Positions 1-7,002 of a stretch of DNA of 17,268 nt are shown here, piece after piece; the stretch's first letter is position 1, and every line of letters starts with the position of its first letter. The DNA is from SW-9-67-25 sp964471665 (lineage in GTDB: Archaea > Halobacteriota > Halobacteria > Halobacteriales > Haloarculaceae), in the NCBI GenBank assembly GCA_964471665.1, contig CAYYHG010000054.1, forward strand, positions 1 to 17,268, in the 5' to 3' direction. The notes beneath the pieces were generated by a model. It ran no database searches, was not told the DNA's origin, and saw nothing but the letters and a program-made list of their open reading frames with translations. A program made the position numbers and the translations under genes.

Positions 1-233
1 AGTCGATGAGCGGCCTCACCTTCGACGAGAAGTACGACGTCATCCGGTTTCTGACGGACCTCCACGAGGAAGAGGAACTGACGCTGGTGATGATCGAACA
101 CGACCTCGAGGTCGTGACCGCAGTCTCCGACCGGATGATCGTCCTGGAGAAGGGCGGCGTGATCGCCCGGGGCCCACCCGACGCCGTCACCGACGACCCC
201 GAGGTGGCGCGCGTCTACACGGGGGTGGACTGA
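1..233 (+). CDS. LivG-like ABC transporter ATP-binding protein, C-terminal part (5' cut by window edge)
   Basis: The frame is open from base 3 and the gene enters the window from the left. What remains is the part after Walker B: a D-loop-like SMSGLT, the helix that follows, then LTLVMIEHDLEVV with the switch histidine, and a tail reading SDRMIVLEKGGVIARGPPDAV. The EHD switch and the 'G.....G.p..v..dp.V...Y.G' ending are typical of Liv-family (branched-chain amino acid) ATPases such as LivG and LivF. The cytoplasmic ATPase would power the LivH/LivM permease encoded just downstream. Its stop codon (231-233) is one base before the ATG of the synthetase gene, so it belongs to the same operon. 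LivG is favoured over LivF by the EHD motif and the ending, but the lost N-terminus leaves this open. Confidence 0.85.
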   Translation, partial: SMSGLTFDEKYDVIRFLTDLHEEEELTLVMIEHDLEVVTAVSDRMIVLEKGGVIARGPPDAVTDDPEVARVYTGVD

Positions 234-234
234 G

Positions 235-2313
235 ATGGCGACCGACGACCTCGACCACGGGGTCGCCGCGGGGACCAGTTCCGGGCTCGTCGTCGAGGAG
301 GTTCTCGCCTCGCCCGACGGGGAGGCGGTGTCCATCGTCTCCGACCGCGCGCTCCCGGAGGTGCTGATCGACCACGCCCACGACCACCCCGACGACACCG
401 CGCTCCGGTGGAAACGGTACGGCGTCTGGGAGGAGTTCACGTGGGAGGAGTACTACGAGCGCGTCGAGGCGTTCGCGCTCGGCCTCGAGGAGTACGGCTT
501 CGGCGACGGGGACGTCCTCTTCACCATCGGCTACAACCGCCCCCACCAGCTGTGGGCGTGGCTCGCTGCCCAGTCGCTGGGTGGGATGGCCGCCCCCAAC
601 TACGAGGACATGCTCCCCGAGGACATCAAAAAGCAACTCCAGTTGCTGACTCCCCGGATCGTCTACGCGGAGGACCAGGAGATGGTCGACAAGATCCTCC
701 TCGTCGCCGACGAGGTGCCCTCCCTGGAGACGATCGTCTACCGCGACGAGAAGGGGATGTTCCGCTACGAGAACGGCGAGGAGGACACCCACGGGCTCGC
801 GGTCGTCGCCTACGAGGACGTCGAGGCCCGCGGCCGGGAGCGCCTCGAGACGGGCGAGGTCGCGGAGGGGGCCCTCCACGAGCGGATCACGGCCCTCGAT
901 CCCGAGTCGCCCGCGGTGCTGACACCCACCTCGGGAACGACGGGGATGCCCAAGCGCGTCCAGCTGTCGCATTTCAATTTCGTCAACCTCGCGAACGCGG
1001 CCATCGAGATGGACCCGCTGCCCGAGGAGTCGGACTACTTCTCGTACCTGCCGATGGCGTGGGTGGGCGAGCAGATGATCCTCATGGCCGCCGCGTTCGT
1101 CGGCGGGTGGACCGCGAACTTCCCCGAACAGCCCGAGACCGAGGAGGAGGACCTCCGGGAGATCGGCCCGGAGATCATCTTCTCCTCGCCCAACGGCTAC
1201 GAGGCGTGGGTCGCCGACGTCAAGGCGAAAATCGAGAACACCACCCGCCTCAAGCGGTTCGTCTACGAGCGGGCCATGGCCATCGGCCGCCGCTACGCCG
1301 ACTACGTCGTCGGCGACAACAACGACCGGGAGCCGCCGGCCTGGCTCCGGGCGGCCCACCGGCTGTCCTACTGGGTCGCCTACCGGCCGATCCTCGACAA
1401 GATCGGGCTCAAGCGAGCGAAGAACGTCTACACCGGCGGCGGGCCGCTCGGCGAGGACCACTTCGAGTACTTCCACGCGCTGGGCGTGCCGCTCAAGCAG
1501 ATCTGGGGGCAGTCGGAGGTCTGTGGGTTCGTGACGATGCACCGCGACGACGACGTCCAGGTCGAGACCGTCGGCGAGGTGTTCCCCAACGTCGAGGTGG
1601 GCATCACGCCCGGGGGCGAGTTGCTCGTGCGCGGGCCGGTGGTGACCTCGGGCTACTACGGGATGCCCGAGAAGACCGAGGAGGCAATCGAGGACGGCTG
1701 GCTCCACACCGACGACTTCGGCGCGCTCACCGGGGACGGCCACGTGAAGGTGTTCGACCGGATGGACGACGTGATCGAACTCGCCGACGGGACCGCAATC
1801 GCGCCCATCTCGGTAGAGACGAAGCTGAAGTTCAACCCCTACGTGAAGCAGGCGATGGTGATCGGCGACGGCCGCGAGGAGGTGACCGCCGTCCTGAACA
1901 TCCGTTTCGACAACGTCGCGGAGTGGGCCGACCAGCGCGACATCCAGTACGCCGGCTACCGCGACCTCACGCAGAAGACGCCGGTTCTGGAGCTGACGCG
2001 CGAGGTCGTCGCCGAGACGAACGCGGACCTCGAGCATCCGATCCAGCGGTTTCTGGTCCTGTTCAAGGAGTTCGACGCCGACGACGGCGAGCTGACCCGG
2101 ACGGGCAAGCTCCGCCGCGAGGTCGTCATGGAGCGGTACGACGAGCTCGTCGCGGCACTGTACGACCGCAGCGACGAGGTCGAGATGGACGTCACCATCA
2201 CCTACCAGGACGGCCGCCAGTCCGACGAACACGGCCGGATGCGGATCGTCGACGTCGACGAGCCAGTCCCCGGGGCCGGGGACGAACCCGAGGCGGGCGC
2301 GGAGGTGGGGTAG
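235..2313 (+). CDS. AMP-dependent acyl-CoA synthetase (long-chain/FadD15-like) in a Liv transporter operon
   Basis: This 692-aa protein belongs to the acyl-adenylate-forming (ANL) superfamily, whose members use ATP and CoA to turn a carboxylic acid into its CoA thioester in the cytoplasm. Visible motifs are the ATP P-loop PTSGTTGMPKR at about residues 231-241, the A5 motif IWGQSE at 423-428 with Glu428, the A7 region GWLHTDDFG near 490, the hinge and FACL region starting DRMDDVIELADG, and LTRTGKLRR with the expected catalytic Lys at 625. The long middle section and the FACL-type hinge place it nearer long-chain synthetases than acetyl-CoA synthetase. A7 reads T-D-D where T-G-D is usual. The gene sits between the transporter ATPase and LivH with 1-nt and 0-nt gaps, so import and CoA activation are probably coupled. 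The acid itself cannot be read from the sequence. Confidence 0.92.
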   Translation: MATDDLDHGVAAGTSSGLVVEEVLASPDGEAVSIVSDRALPEVLIDHAHDHPDDTALRWKRYGVWEEFTWEEYYERVEAFALGLEEYGFGDGDVLFTIGYNRPHQLWAWLAAQSLGGMAAPNYEDMLPEDIKKQLQLLTPRIVYAEDQEMVDKILLVADEVPSLETIVYRDEKGMFRYENGEEDTHGLAVVAYEDVEARGRERLETGEVAEGALHERITALDPESPAVLTPTSGTTGMPKRVQLSHFNFVNLANAAIEMDPLPEESDYFSYLPMAWVGEQMILMAAAFVGGWTANFPEQPETEEEDLREIGPEIIFSSPNGYEAWVADVKAKIENTTRLKRFVYERAMAIGRRYADYVVGDNNDREPPAWLRAAHRLSYWVAYRPILDKIGLKRAKNVYTGGGPLGEDHFEYFHALGVPLKQIWGQSEVCGFVTMHRDDDVQVETVGEVFPNVEVGITPGGELLVRGPVVTSGYYGMPEKTEEAIEDGWLHTDDFGALTGDGHVKVFDRMDDVIELADGTAIAPISVETKLKFNPYVKQAMVIGDGREEVTAVLNIRFDNVAEWADQRDIQYAGYRDLTQKTPVLELTREVVAETNADLEHPIQRFLVLFKEFDADDGELTRTGKLRREVVMERYDELVAALYDRSDEVEMDVTITYQDGRQSDEHGRMRIVDVDEPVPGAGDEPEAGAEVG
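2301..2307 (+). promoter_or_regulatory. Shine-Dalgarno site for livH-like gene
   Basis: GGAGGTG lies inside the last codons of the synthetase gene and ends 6 nt before the ATG at 2314. It is a full match to the anti-SD core and fixes the LivH start. It also shows that this operon uses leadered translation, unlike the leaderless-looking starts elsewhere in the window. Confidence 0.75.
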
Positions 2314-3243
2314 ATGGTCGACGTCACCAGCTTCCTCGACATCACGGTCTCGGGGATCGGCCTCGGGGCGCTGTACGCGCTGATCGCGATGGGCTTTGCG
2401 CTCATCTACAAGGTGACCGGCGTCCTCAACTTCGCGCAGGGCCAGATCGCGATGATCGGCGCCTACGGCGTCGTCTTCCTCGGGACCGGCGTCGTGCTCT
2501 CGTCGCCGCTGCCCGCGGTCGCGGCGCTTGCCGTGACGATCCTGCTCGGGATCGTGCTCGGGCTCGCCCTCGAGCGGATCGTCTTCCGGCAGTTCATCGG
2601 CGAGCCGGTGCTGTCGGTCATCATCGTCACGCTGGCGCTTGGCGGGATCTTCTCGGGCTTTATCGCCTTCCTGTTCGGGCGGAACTTCCGGGCCTACCCG
2701 CCCGAGTTGACCTTCGGGTCGCGGATCGACCTCGTGGCAGGGGCGACGATCCAGACCGCGTTCGCCATCGCCGTGGTGCTGGCGCTGGTCGTCGTCGCCG
2801 CGCTGATGGCCTTCTTCCGGTACACCGTCACCGGGTCGATCCTGCGGGCCGCGGCGACCGACGAACAGGCGGCGATGGTGCTCGGCGTCTCCATCGAGCG
2901 CACCATCGCGCTGGCCTGGACCATCTCGATTGCGATCACAGCCATCGGGGGCATCCTGCTGGCGATGTCCAGCGACGGCGCCGGCTTCGCCATCGAGGCA
3001 ACGGGCATCATCATCTTCGCCGCGGTCGTCTTCGGCGGCCTCGACAGCATCCCCGGCGCCTTTATCGGCGCCATCGTCGTCGGGCTCCTCCAGGAGTACG
3101 GCTCGTTCTACTTCGAGGGCGGGGCCGCCATCGTCGACGTCGGCCCCGGCTTCGGCGAGATCCTCCCGCTCCTCTTTTTGCTCGTGGTGATCATCGTGAA
3201 ACCGTACGGCCTGTTCGGCACCGAACGCATCGAGAGGCTCTGA
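2314..3243 (+). CDS. LivH-like branched-chain amino acid-type ABC permease
   Basis: This 309-aa membrane protein is one half of a Liv-family ABC importer channel. The N-terminal helix ends in IAMGFALIYKVTGVLNFAQG, the hallmark of LivH permeases. About eight hydrophobic segments follow, and a cytoplasmic coupling loop is seen in the stretch TDEQAAMVLGVSIERT. The C-terminus (ILPLLFLLVVIIVKPYGLFG) also matches the family. Its length is normal. The ATG directly follows the TAG of the synthetase gene and has a strong SD. It would pair with the LivM-like protein encoded 89 bp downstream. The ligand is probably the acid activated by the synthetase, by context only. Confidence 0.93.
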   Translation: MVDVTSFLDITVSGIGLGALYALIAMGFALIYKVTGVLNFAQGQIAMIGAYGVVFLGTGVVLSSPLPAVAALAVTILLGIVLGLALERIVFRQFIGEPVLSVIIVTLALGGIFSGFIAFLFGRNFRAYPPELTFGSRIDLVAGATIQTAFAIAVVLALVVVAALMAFFRYTVTGSILRAAATDEQAAMVLGVSIERTIALAWTISIAITAIGGILLAMSSDGAGFAIEATGIIIFAAVVFGGLDSIPGAFIGAIVVGLLQEYGSFYFEGGAAIVDVGPGFGEILPLLFLLVVIIVKPYGLFGTERIERL

Positions 3244-3245
3244 CA

Positions 3246-3332
3246 ATGCACAGACCGCCCACCACCGACCCGAGTCGTGTCCCCGGGCCGCCGGAACAGC
3301 CGTCAGCCGCCGCCTCCTGGGAGGTGCCGTAG
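3246..3332 (+). CDS. possible 28-aa micro-ORF between LivH and LivM
   Basis: An ATG two bases after the LivH stop opens a 28-codon frame beginning MHRPPTTDPSRVPG and ending SWEVP. Its TAG (3330-3332) directly abuts the LivM ATG, the same stop-start arrangement seen at the other junctions of the operon. It carries the LivM Shine-Dalgarno in its last codons, so translating it could couple LivH to LivM. The peptide is Pro-rich, has no membrane segment and resembles nothing I recognise. It may equally be a short spacer that happens to be open. Confidence 0.3.
   Translation: MHRPPTTDPSRVPGPPEQPSAAASWEVP
3319..3326 (+). promoter_or_regulatory. Shine-Dalgarno site for livM-like gene
   Basis: GGGAGGTG ends 6 nt before the ATG at 3333. 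This perfect core match settles the LivM start in favour of MPCGEYF over the internal ATG at codon 14. Confidence 0.75.
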
Positions 3333-4376
3333 ATGCCCTGTGGGGAGTACTTCACTGATTACGAGTCCCGGATGGGGCTGATCCGGTGGCGCACCCAGAA
3401 GGTCGCGCTCGTGCTGGGGTTGCCGATCCCCTTCCTGGTGCCGTTCCTCGTCGGCGGGGGGACGCTGTCGCTGTTCACGCAGATGTACATCTTCGCTATC
3501 GCAGTGCTGGGGTTGAACGTCATCCTGGGGTACGCCGGCGAGATCGTCCTCGCGCAGGGGGCGTTCATGGCGCTGGGCGCGTACACGACCAGCCAGTTGC
3601 TCGGGACCGGCGTCGGCCTGTTGCCGGCGGTTCTCTTCGGCGGCGTCGTCGCCGCGCTCGTCGCCGTCGGATTCGGGTTGCCCTCCTTCCGGGTGAAGGG
3701 CTTCTACATCGCCATCTCGACGCTGGCCCTGCAGTTCATCACCGAGTGGTTCCTGAACAACGGCCAGTTCGAGGCGATCCACGGCGGGGCCCGCCAGACG
3801 CTGCCCTCGACGCCGGGCGCCGTCGGCCCTGTCGCCGCCATCGGGACCGACCTCGACGTCTACTACCTGGCGCTGGTGTTCGTGCTCGCCTTTGCGATGC
3901 TCTCGCTGAACCTCTCGCGGACCGGCGTCGGCCGGATGTTCCGGGCCGTCCACGAGAACGACCTCTCGGCGGCCGTGCTCGGGGTCAACGTCTTCAGGAA
4001 CAAGCTGCTTGCCTTCGCCATCGGCGGGTTCATGATCGGCGTCTCCGGCGGCCTGTTCGCGTTCAACATCGGCTTCATCGACCCGCAGTTCTTCACGCTG
4101 ACTCTCACCCTCGAACACTACGTCATGTTGCTCTTTGGCGGCCTCGGGCGCGTCTGGGGCGCCCTGCTGGGCGTCGGCGTCGTCACCATCGTCCGGGACA
4201 CCCTCCAGAACGGCCTCCAGGTCGCCGCCGAGATCACGGGCACGAACGCGACCGCGCTCGTGCCGGTCTTTTTCGGCGTCATCATCATCGTCGTGCTGGT
4301 CGTCGAACCCAAGGGCGTCCTCGCGGCGCTGGGCAAGGTCAAAGAGTACCTGCGCAAGTGGCCCTTTGCCTACTGA
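3333..4376 (+). CDS. LivM-like branched-chain amino acid-type ABC permease
   Basis: This 347-aa membrane protein is the second channel subunit of the Liv-type importer. Family signs are the helix LNVILGYAGEIVLAQGAFMALGAY, which carries the LivM 'GYAG...l.qgaF..lGAY' signature, the coupling-loop region VHENDLSAAVLGVNVFRNK, and the C-terminal glycine motif FGGLGRVWGALLG. About nine or ten hydrophobic segments are visible. The short N-terminal extension with CGEYFTDYES precedes an Arg-rich RWRTQK stretch before the first helix. It is the last gene of the operon in this window: the next gene is convergent, so LivF and the binding protein must lie upstream of the window or elsewhere. Confidence 0.92.
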   Translation: MPCGEYFTDYESRMGLIRWRTQKVALVLGLPIPFLVPFLVGGGTLSLFTQMYIFAIAVLGLNVILGYAGEIVLAQGAFMALGAYTTSQLLGTGVGLLPAVLFGGVVAALVAVGFGLPSFRVKGFYIAISTLALQFITEWFLNNGQFEAIHGGARQTLPSTPGAVGPVAAIGTDLDVYYLALVFVLAFAMLSLNLSRTGVGRMFRAVHENDLSAAVLGVNVFRNKLLAFAIGGFMIGVSGGLFAFNIGFIDPQFFTLTLTLEHYVMLLFGGLGRVWGALLGVGVVTIVRDTLQNGLQVAAEITGTNATALVPVFFGVIIIVVLVVEPKGVLAALGKVKEYLRKWPFAY

Positions 4377-4390
4377 CCGCCAGGATTCGG

Positions 4391-4468
4391 AGTGATTGCT
4401 GTAAGCCAGTCCCGGATCGACCGCAGACCGCGACGCGGTCGAAACGGTCGTTCGTCACAGCAATCACT
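4391..4468. repeat. 78-bp nested inverted-repeat element at a convergent gene junction
   Basis: Outer arms AGTGATTGCTGT (4391-4402) and ACAGCAATCACT (4457-4468) are a perfect 12-bp inverted repeat. Inside lie CGACCG (4418-4423) with CGGTCG (4445-4450), extendable by two more pairs past one mismatch. At the centre is a perfect odd palindrome, GACCGCG-A-CGCGGTC (4426-4440). The whole can fold as a rod on either strand. It fills the gap between LivM (ends 4376) and the truncated synthetase (stop at 4470-4472), so a bidirectional terminator is the simplest reading; a small non-autonomous element is another. There is no U-tract of the usual archaeal kind and no clear target duplication. Confidence 0.7.
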
Positions 4469-4469
4469 A

Positions 4470-5570
4470 TCACTCCCCCGCCCGCTCGCGCTCCGCCTCC
4501 GCCTCCGCCTCTGCCTCGGCGTGGTCCTGGAGTTCGGTCCGCCGGATCTTTCCCGTTACCGTCTTTGGGAGTTCCTCCCGGAACTCGATTTCCCGGGGGT
4601 ACTCGTGGGCCGCCACCTCGGATTTGACGTGGGCCCTGATGTCCTCGGCCAGTGCCTCCGAGGGTTCGGCGTCGCCGCTGGGCACGACGTACGCCTTGAC
4701 GATGTTCGTCCGTTCGGGATCGGGCTTGGGGACGACCGCCCCCTCGGCGACGCCCTCGTGTTCGCCCAGCGCGCTCTCGACCTCGAACGGACCGATGCGG
4801 TATCCCGAGGAGATGATCACGTCGTCGGCACGCCCCTCGAACCAGAAGTAGCCGTCCTCGTCGAGGTGGCCGAGGTCGCCCGAGAGGTACCACTCTCCGT
4901 CGGGGCCGTCGACGAAACACGACGCTGTCTTCTCGGGTTTCTCCCAGTACTCCGCGAAGAAACACGGGAAGTCCGGCCGTTCTGCAATCTCGCCCGTCTC
5001 GCCCGGGTCCAGCACCTCGCCCGTTTCGGGGTCGACGACCGCTGCCTCGACTCCCGGGATGGGTTTGCCCATACTCCCCGGCCGGACCTCCATCGCGGGG
5101 TAGTTGTTGATGATGAAGTTGCCCGTCTCGGTCTGACCGTAGGTGTCGAGGATAGTCACGCCCAGCGCCTCCTCGCCCCACTCGACGACGCCGGGCGAGA
5201 GTGGTTCGCCCACCGACCCCGCCAGGCGGACGTCCAGCGACGCCTCCGCCAGGAGGTGCTCGTGTTCCCTGAGCATCCGGTAGGCCGTCGGCACCGAGAA
5301 CAGGACCGTGATGGGGTACTCGTCGAGCAACTCGACCCACTCCTCGGGGTCGAACTCGCCCTCGTAGGTGAACATGGCCGTCCCCCAGACCCACGCACCG
5401 AGCGTGTTGATGGGGCCGGTCAGCCACCCCAGGTCGGCCGTCGACCAGTAGAGGTCCTCGTCGGTGACGTCCATCGAGTACCGCTGTGTCGCGGCAACGC
5501 CCGCCAGCCACCGGTGTCTGTGGAGGACGCCCTTCGCTGGCCCGGTCGTGCCCGAGGTGTAGTACAGCAT
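4470..5570 (-). pseudogene. acyl-CoA synthetase lacking its N-terminal part (truncated AMP-ligase)
   Basis: The frame encodes 366 aa of an acetyl/medium-chain-type acyl-CoA synthetase but starts at the ATP P-loop: MLYYTSGTTGPAKGVLH occupies residues 1-17. Family members are usually about 530-650 aa and have roughly 170 or more residues before this point. Downstream motifs are all intact: DTYGQTETGN (A5), YLSGDLGH (A7), GRADDVIISSGYRIGP (hinge and A8), and PKTVTGKIRR with the catalytic Lys. Upstream the frame stays open to a stop at 5664-5666. Only WDDA just before the Met still looks homologous; the rest (Pro/Arg-rich) does not. Only 136 bp separate it from the divergent PaaK-like gene, so the missing domain is not nearby. 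I call it a 5'-deleted pseudogene, though the preserved motifs suggest recent loss or an expressed half protein. Confidence 0.75.
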
Positions 5571-5591
5571 CGCGTCGTCCCACCAGTAACA

Positions 5592-5598
5592 AATTTTC
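5592..5598 (-). promoter_or_regulatory. possible TATA box upstream of the truncated synthetase
   Basis: On the - strand AAAATTT sits about 22-28 nt before the ATG at 5570, the spacing expected for a leaderless haloarchaeal start. It lies right at the point where homology to full-length synthetases ends, so the match could be chance in deletion-junction DNA. Confidence 0.25.
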
Positions 5599-5675
5599 GG
5601 TTTCTCGACCCTTGCTCGCCCGGCCAGTCGATCCCGGGTGGGTGCCGGGGGGTGCTGTGGAGGTCACCGGTGGAT

Positions 5676-5684
5676 TTTATATGC
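5676..5684 (+). promoter_or_regulatory. TATA box for the PaaK-like gene (leaderless start)
   Basis: TTTTATATG is centred about 27 nt upstream of the ATG at 5707 and stands out in GC-rich surroundings. The distance fits a haloarchaeal promoter with transcription starting at or next to the start codon. No SD precedes this ATG. Confidence 0.6.
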
Positions 5685-5706
5685 TGGCTCGCTGTGAGTC
5701 CACTCG

Positions 5707-6870
5707 ATGTACGACTCCGAGACCCTGGCCGCCGTCCGCGAACAGTTCGACCGGGCGGCCAGCCACGACTTCTACGCGGCGAAGTTCGAGGAGGCGGGCG
5801 TCGAGGCGAGCGAGGCCGACTCCTGGGAGGCGTTCCGCGAGGTGCCGTTCACGACGGCCGGCGAACTGGAGGCGGACTTCGAGACCGACCCGCCGACTGG
5901 CACGCTGTACGACGGGGCTGCGATGGTGACGTTCTCGCCGATGGGCGAGGGGCTGGCGCCCGTCTTCGACACGCGCGCCGACCTGGCCCACCAGGCCGAC
6001 GTCAACGCCGCCGTCCTCCGACGGGCCGGAATCGAACCGGGTGACCGCGTGGTCAACGCGTTCGGCTACGAGCTGTTCGGGACTGGCTACGTCCTCCACC
6101 GGGCCCTGGAAGAACTCGGCGCGGAGGTGTTCCCCCTGGGACCGGGCGACACCGGGCAGACCGCCGCCACCATCGCGGAGTACGACGTCGACGCCTACCT
6201 CGGCAACCCCTCCTTCGCGCTGAAACTCGGCGCGGAGGGCGCCACTGTCGACACCGTCGTCGGGGCAGGCGAACCGTTCACGTCGGTCCCGGGCCAGCGC
6301 GCGGCCGTCAAGGACGCCCTGGACGCCTCGACCGCGGTCGACTACTTCGGGACCCGCCACATCATGCCGGTGGCGGCCGAGACCGACGCCGAGGACGGCC
6401 TGCACGTCGTCGACGACTACGCGGTCGTCGAGATCATCGACCCCGACACCGGCGAGGTGCTCGAGCCCGGCGAGCGCGGCGAGGTCGTCGTCACCCACGT
6501 CCGGAAAGAGGGGTTGCCGCTCGTGCGCTACCGGACGGGCGACCTGGCCGAACTCGAACGCCGGGGTGACGACCTCGTGATGCCCGACGGCGTCGTTGGT
6601 CGCACCGACGAGCGCCTGAAAGTCAAGGGCGTGAAAATCTACCCCGAGAGCGTCGGGACGGTCCTCGCCGGGTTCGACGGCCTGACCGGCGAGTACCGGA
6701 TCGAGGTCGACCAGCCCGAGACGGTCGACCGGATGCAGGTCGTCTGCGAGGGCGAGGCCGACACGGACCGACTCGCCGCTGCGCTCGCCGAGCGGTTGCT
6801 CATCACCCCCGACGAGGTGCGAGTCGTCGAGGAACTGACCGACAGCGGCGTCGTGGACGACCGGTACTGA
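5707..6870 (+). CDS. PaaK-like (phenylacetate-CoA ligase family) protein with degenerate ATP-binding motifs
   Basis: At 387 aa this is slightly shorter than typical PaaK proteins (about 430 aa). PaaK features are the N-terminal HDFYAAKFEEAGV and VPFTT, the central GIEPGDRVVNAFGYELFGTG, EIIDPDTGEVLEPGERGEVV, the A7/A8 motifs RYRTGDL (274-280) and GRTDERLKVKGVKIYP (298-313). However, the P-loop (normally SSGTTGKPT) reads FSPMGEGLAP at 76-85. The A5 motif (normally YGLSE) reads FGTRH at 214-218, replacing the key Glu with His218. The cysteine-rich zinc segment before A8 is absent, and there is no A10 Lys in the ending SGVVDDRY. The fold is recognisable, but normal acyl-adenylation looks unlikely. 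It is transcribed away from the half synthetase, from its own leaderless promoter. Confidence 0.8.
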   Translation: MYDSETLAAVREQFDRAASHDFYAAKFEEAGVEASEADSWEAFREVPFTTAGELEADFETDPPTGTLYDGAAMVTFSPMGEGLAPVFDTRADLAHQADVNAAVLRRAGIEPGDRVVNAFGYELFGTGYVLHRALEELGAEVFPLGPGDTGQTAATIAEYDVDAYLGNPSFALKLGAEGATVDTVVGAGEPFTSVPGQRAAVKDALDASTAVDYFGTRHIMPVAAETDAEDGLHVVDDYAVVEIIDPDTGEVLEPGERGEVVVTHVRKEGLPLVRYRTGDLAELERRGDDLVMPDGVVGRTDERLKVKGVKIYPESVGTVLAGFDGLTGEYRIEVDQPETVDRMQVVCEGEADTDRLAAALAERLLITPDEVRVVEELTDSGVVDDRY

Positions 6871-6949
6871 TACTGCCGGCTATAACTTCGTGAAGATATT
6901 CGACACCCCGGGGTGCCGACAGTGCTCACGTGCTTATAGCCGGCAGTAT
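6870..6949. repeat. 80-bp element with 16-bp perfect terminal inverted repeats and inner palindrome
   Basis: ATACTGCCGGCTATAA (6870-6885) is perfectly inverted as TTATAGCCGGCAGTAT (6934-6949). Three smaller dyads lie between: CTTC-GT-GAAG (6886-6895), the 12-bp palindrome CACCCCGGGGTG (6904-6915) and GTG-CT-CAC (6922-6929), so a cloverleaf-like fold is possible. If the arms are taken as 15 bp, TGA flanks both sides, but the left TGA is the stop codon of the PaaK-like gene. A third copy of ACTGCCGGC follows at 6953-6961. It lies between convergent genes. A bidirectional terminator, a MITE-like element and a structured RNA are all open. Confidence 0.7.
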
Positions 6950-7002
6950 GACACTGCCGGCGACGAGTCCGTGCGCAGTTTCGACCCCCTCCGTGGAGTC
7001 GA

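Noticed and set aside
187..3246. 1019-aa open frame on the - strand opposite the Liv operon
   Set aside because: It is an antisense shadow of GC-rich codons: low-complexity Asp/Arg/His/Gly-rich translation with no domain, lying over two well-supported genes.
408..3332. 974-aa open frame on the + strand overlapping the synthetase and LivH
   Set aside because: Arg/Gly/Pro-rich out-of-frame translation of real genes; only its last 28 codons are considered separately.
6868..6951. TGA target-site duplication flanking the 80-bp element
   Set aside because: The left TGA is the stop codon of the PaaK-like gene and three bases are too few to exclude chance.
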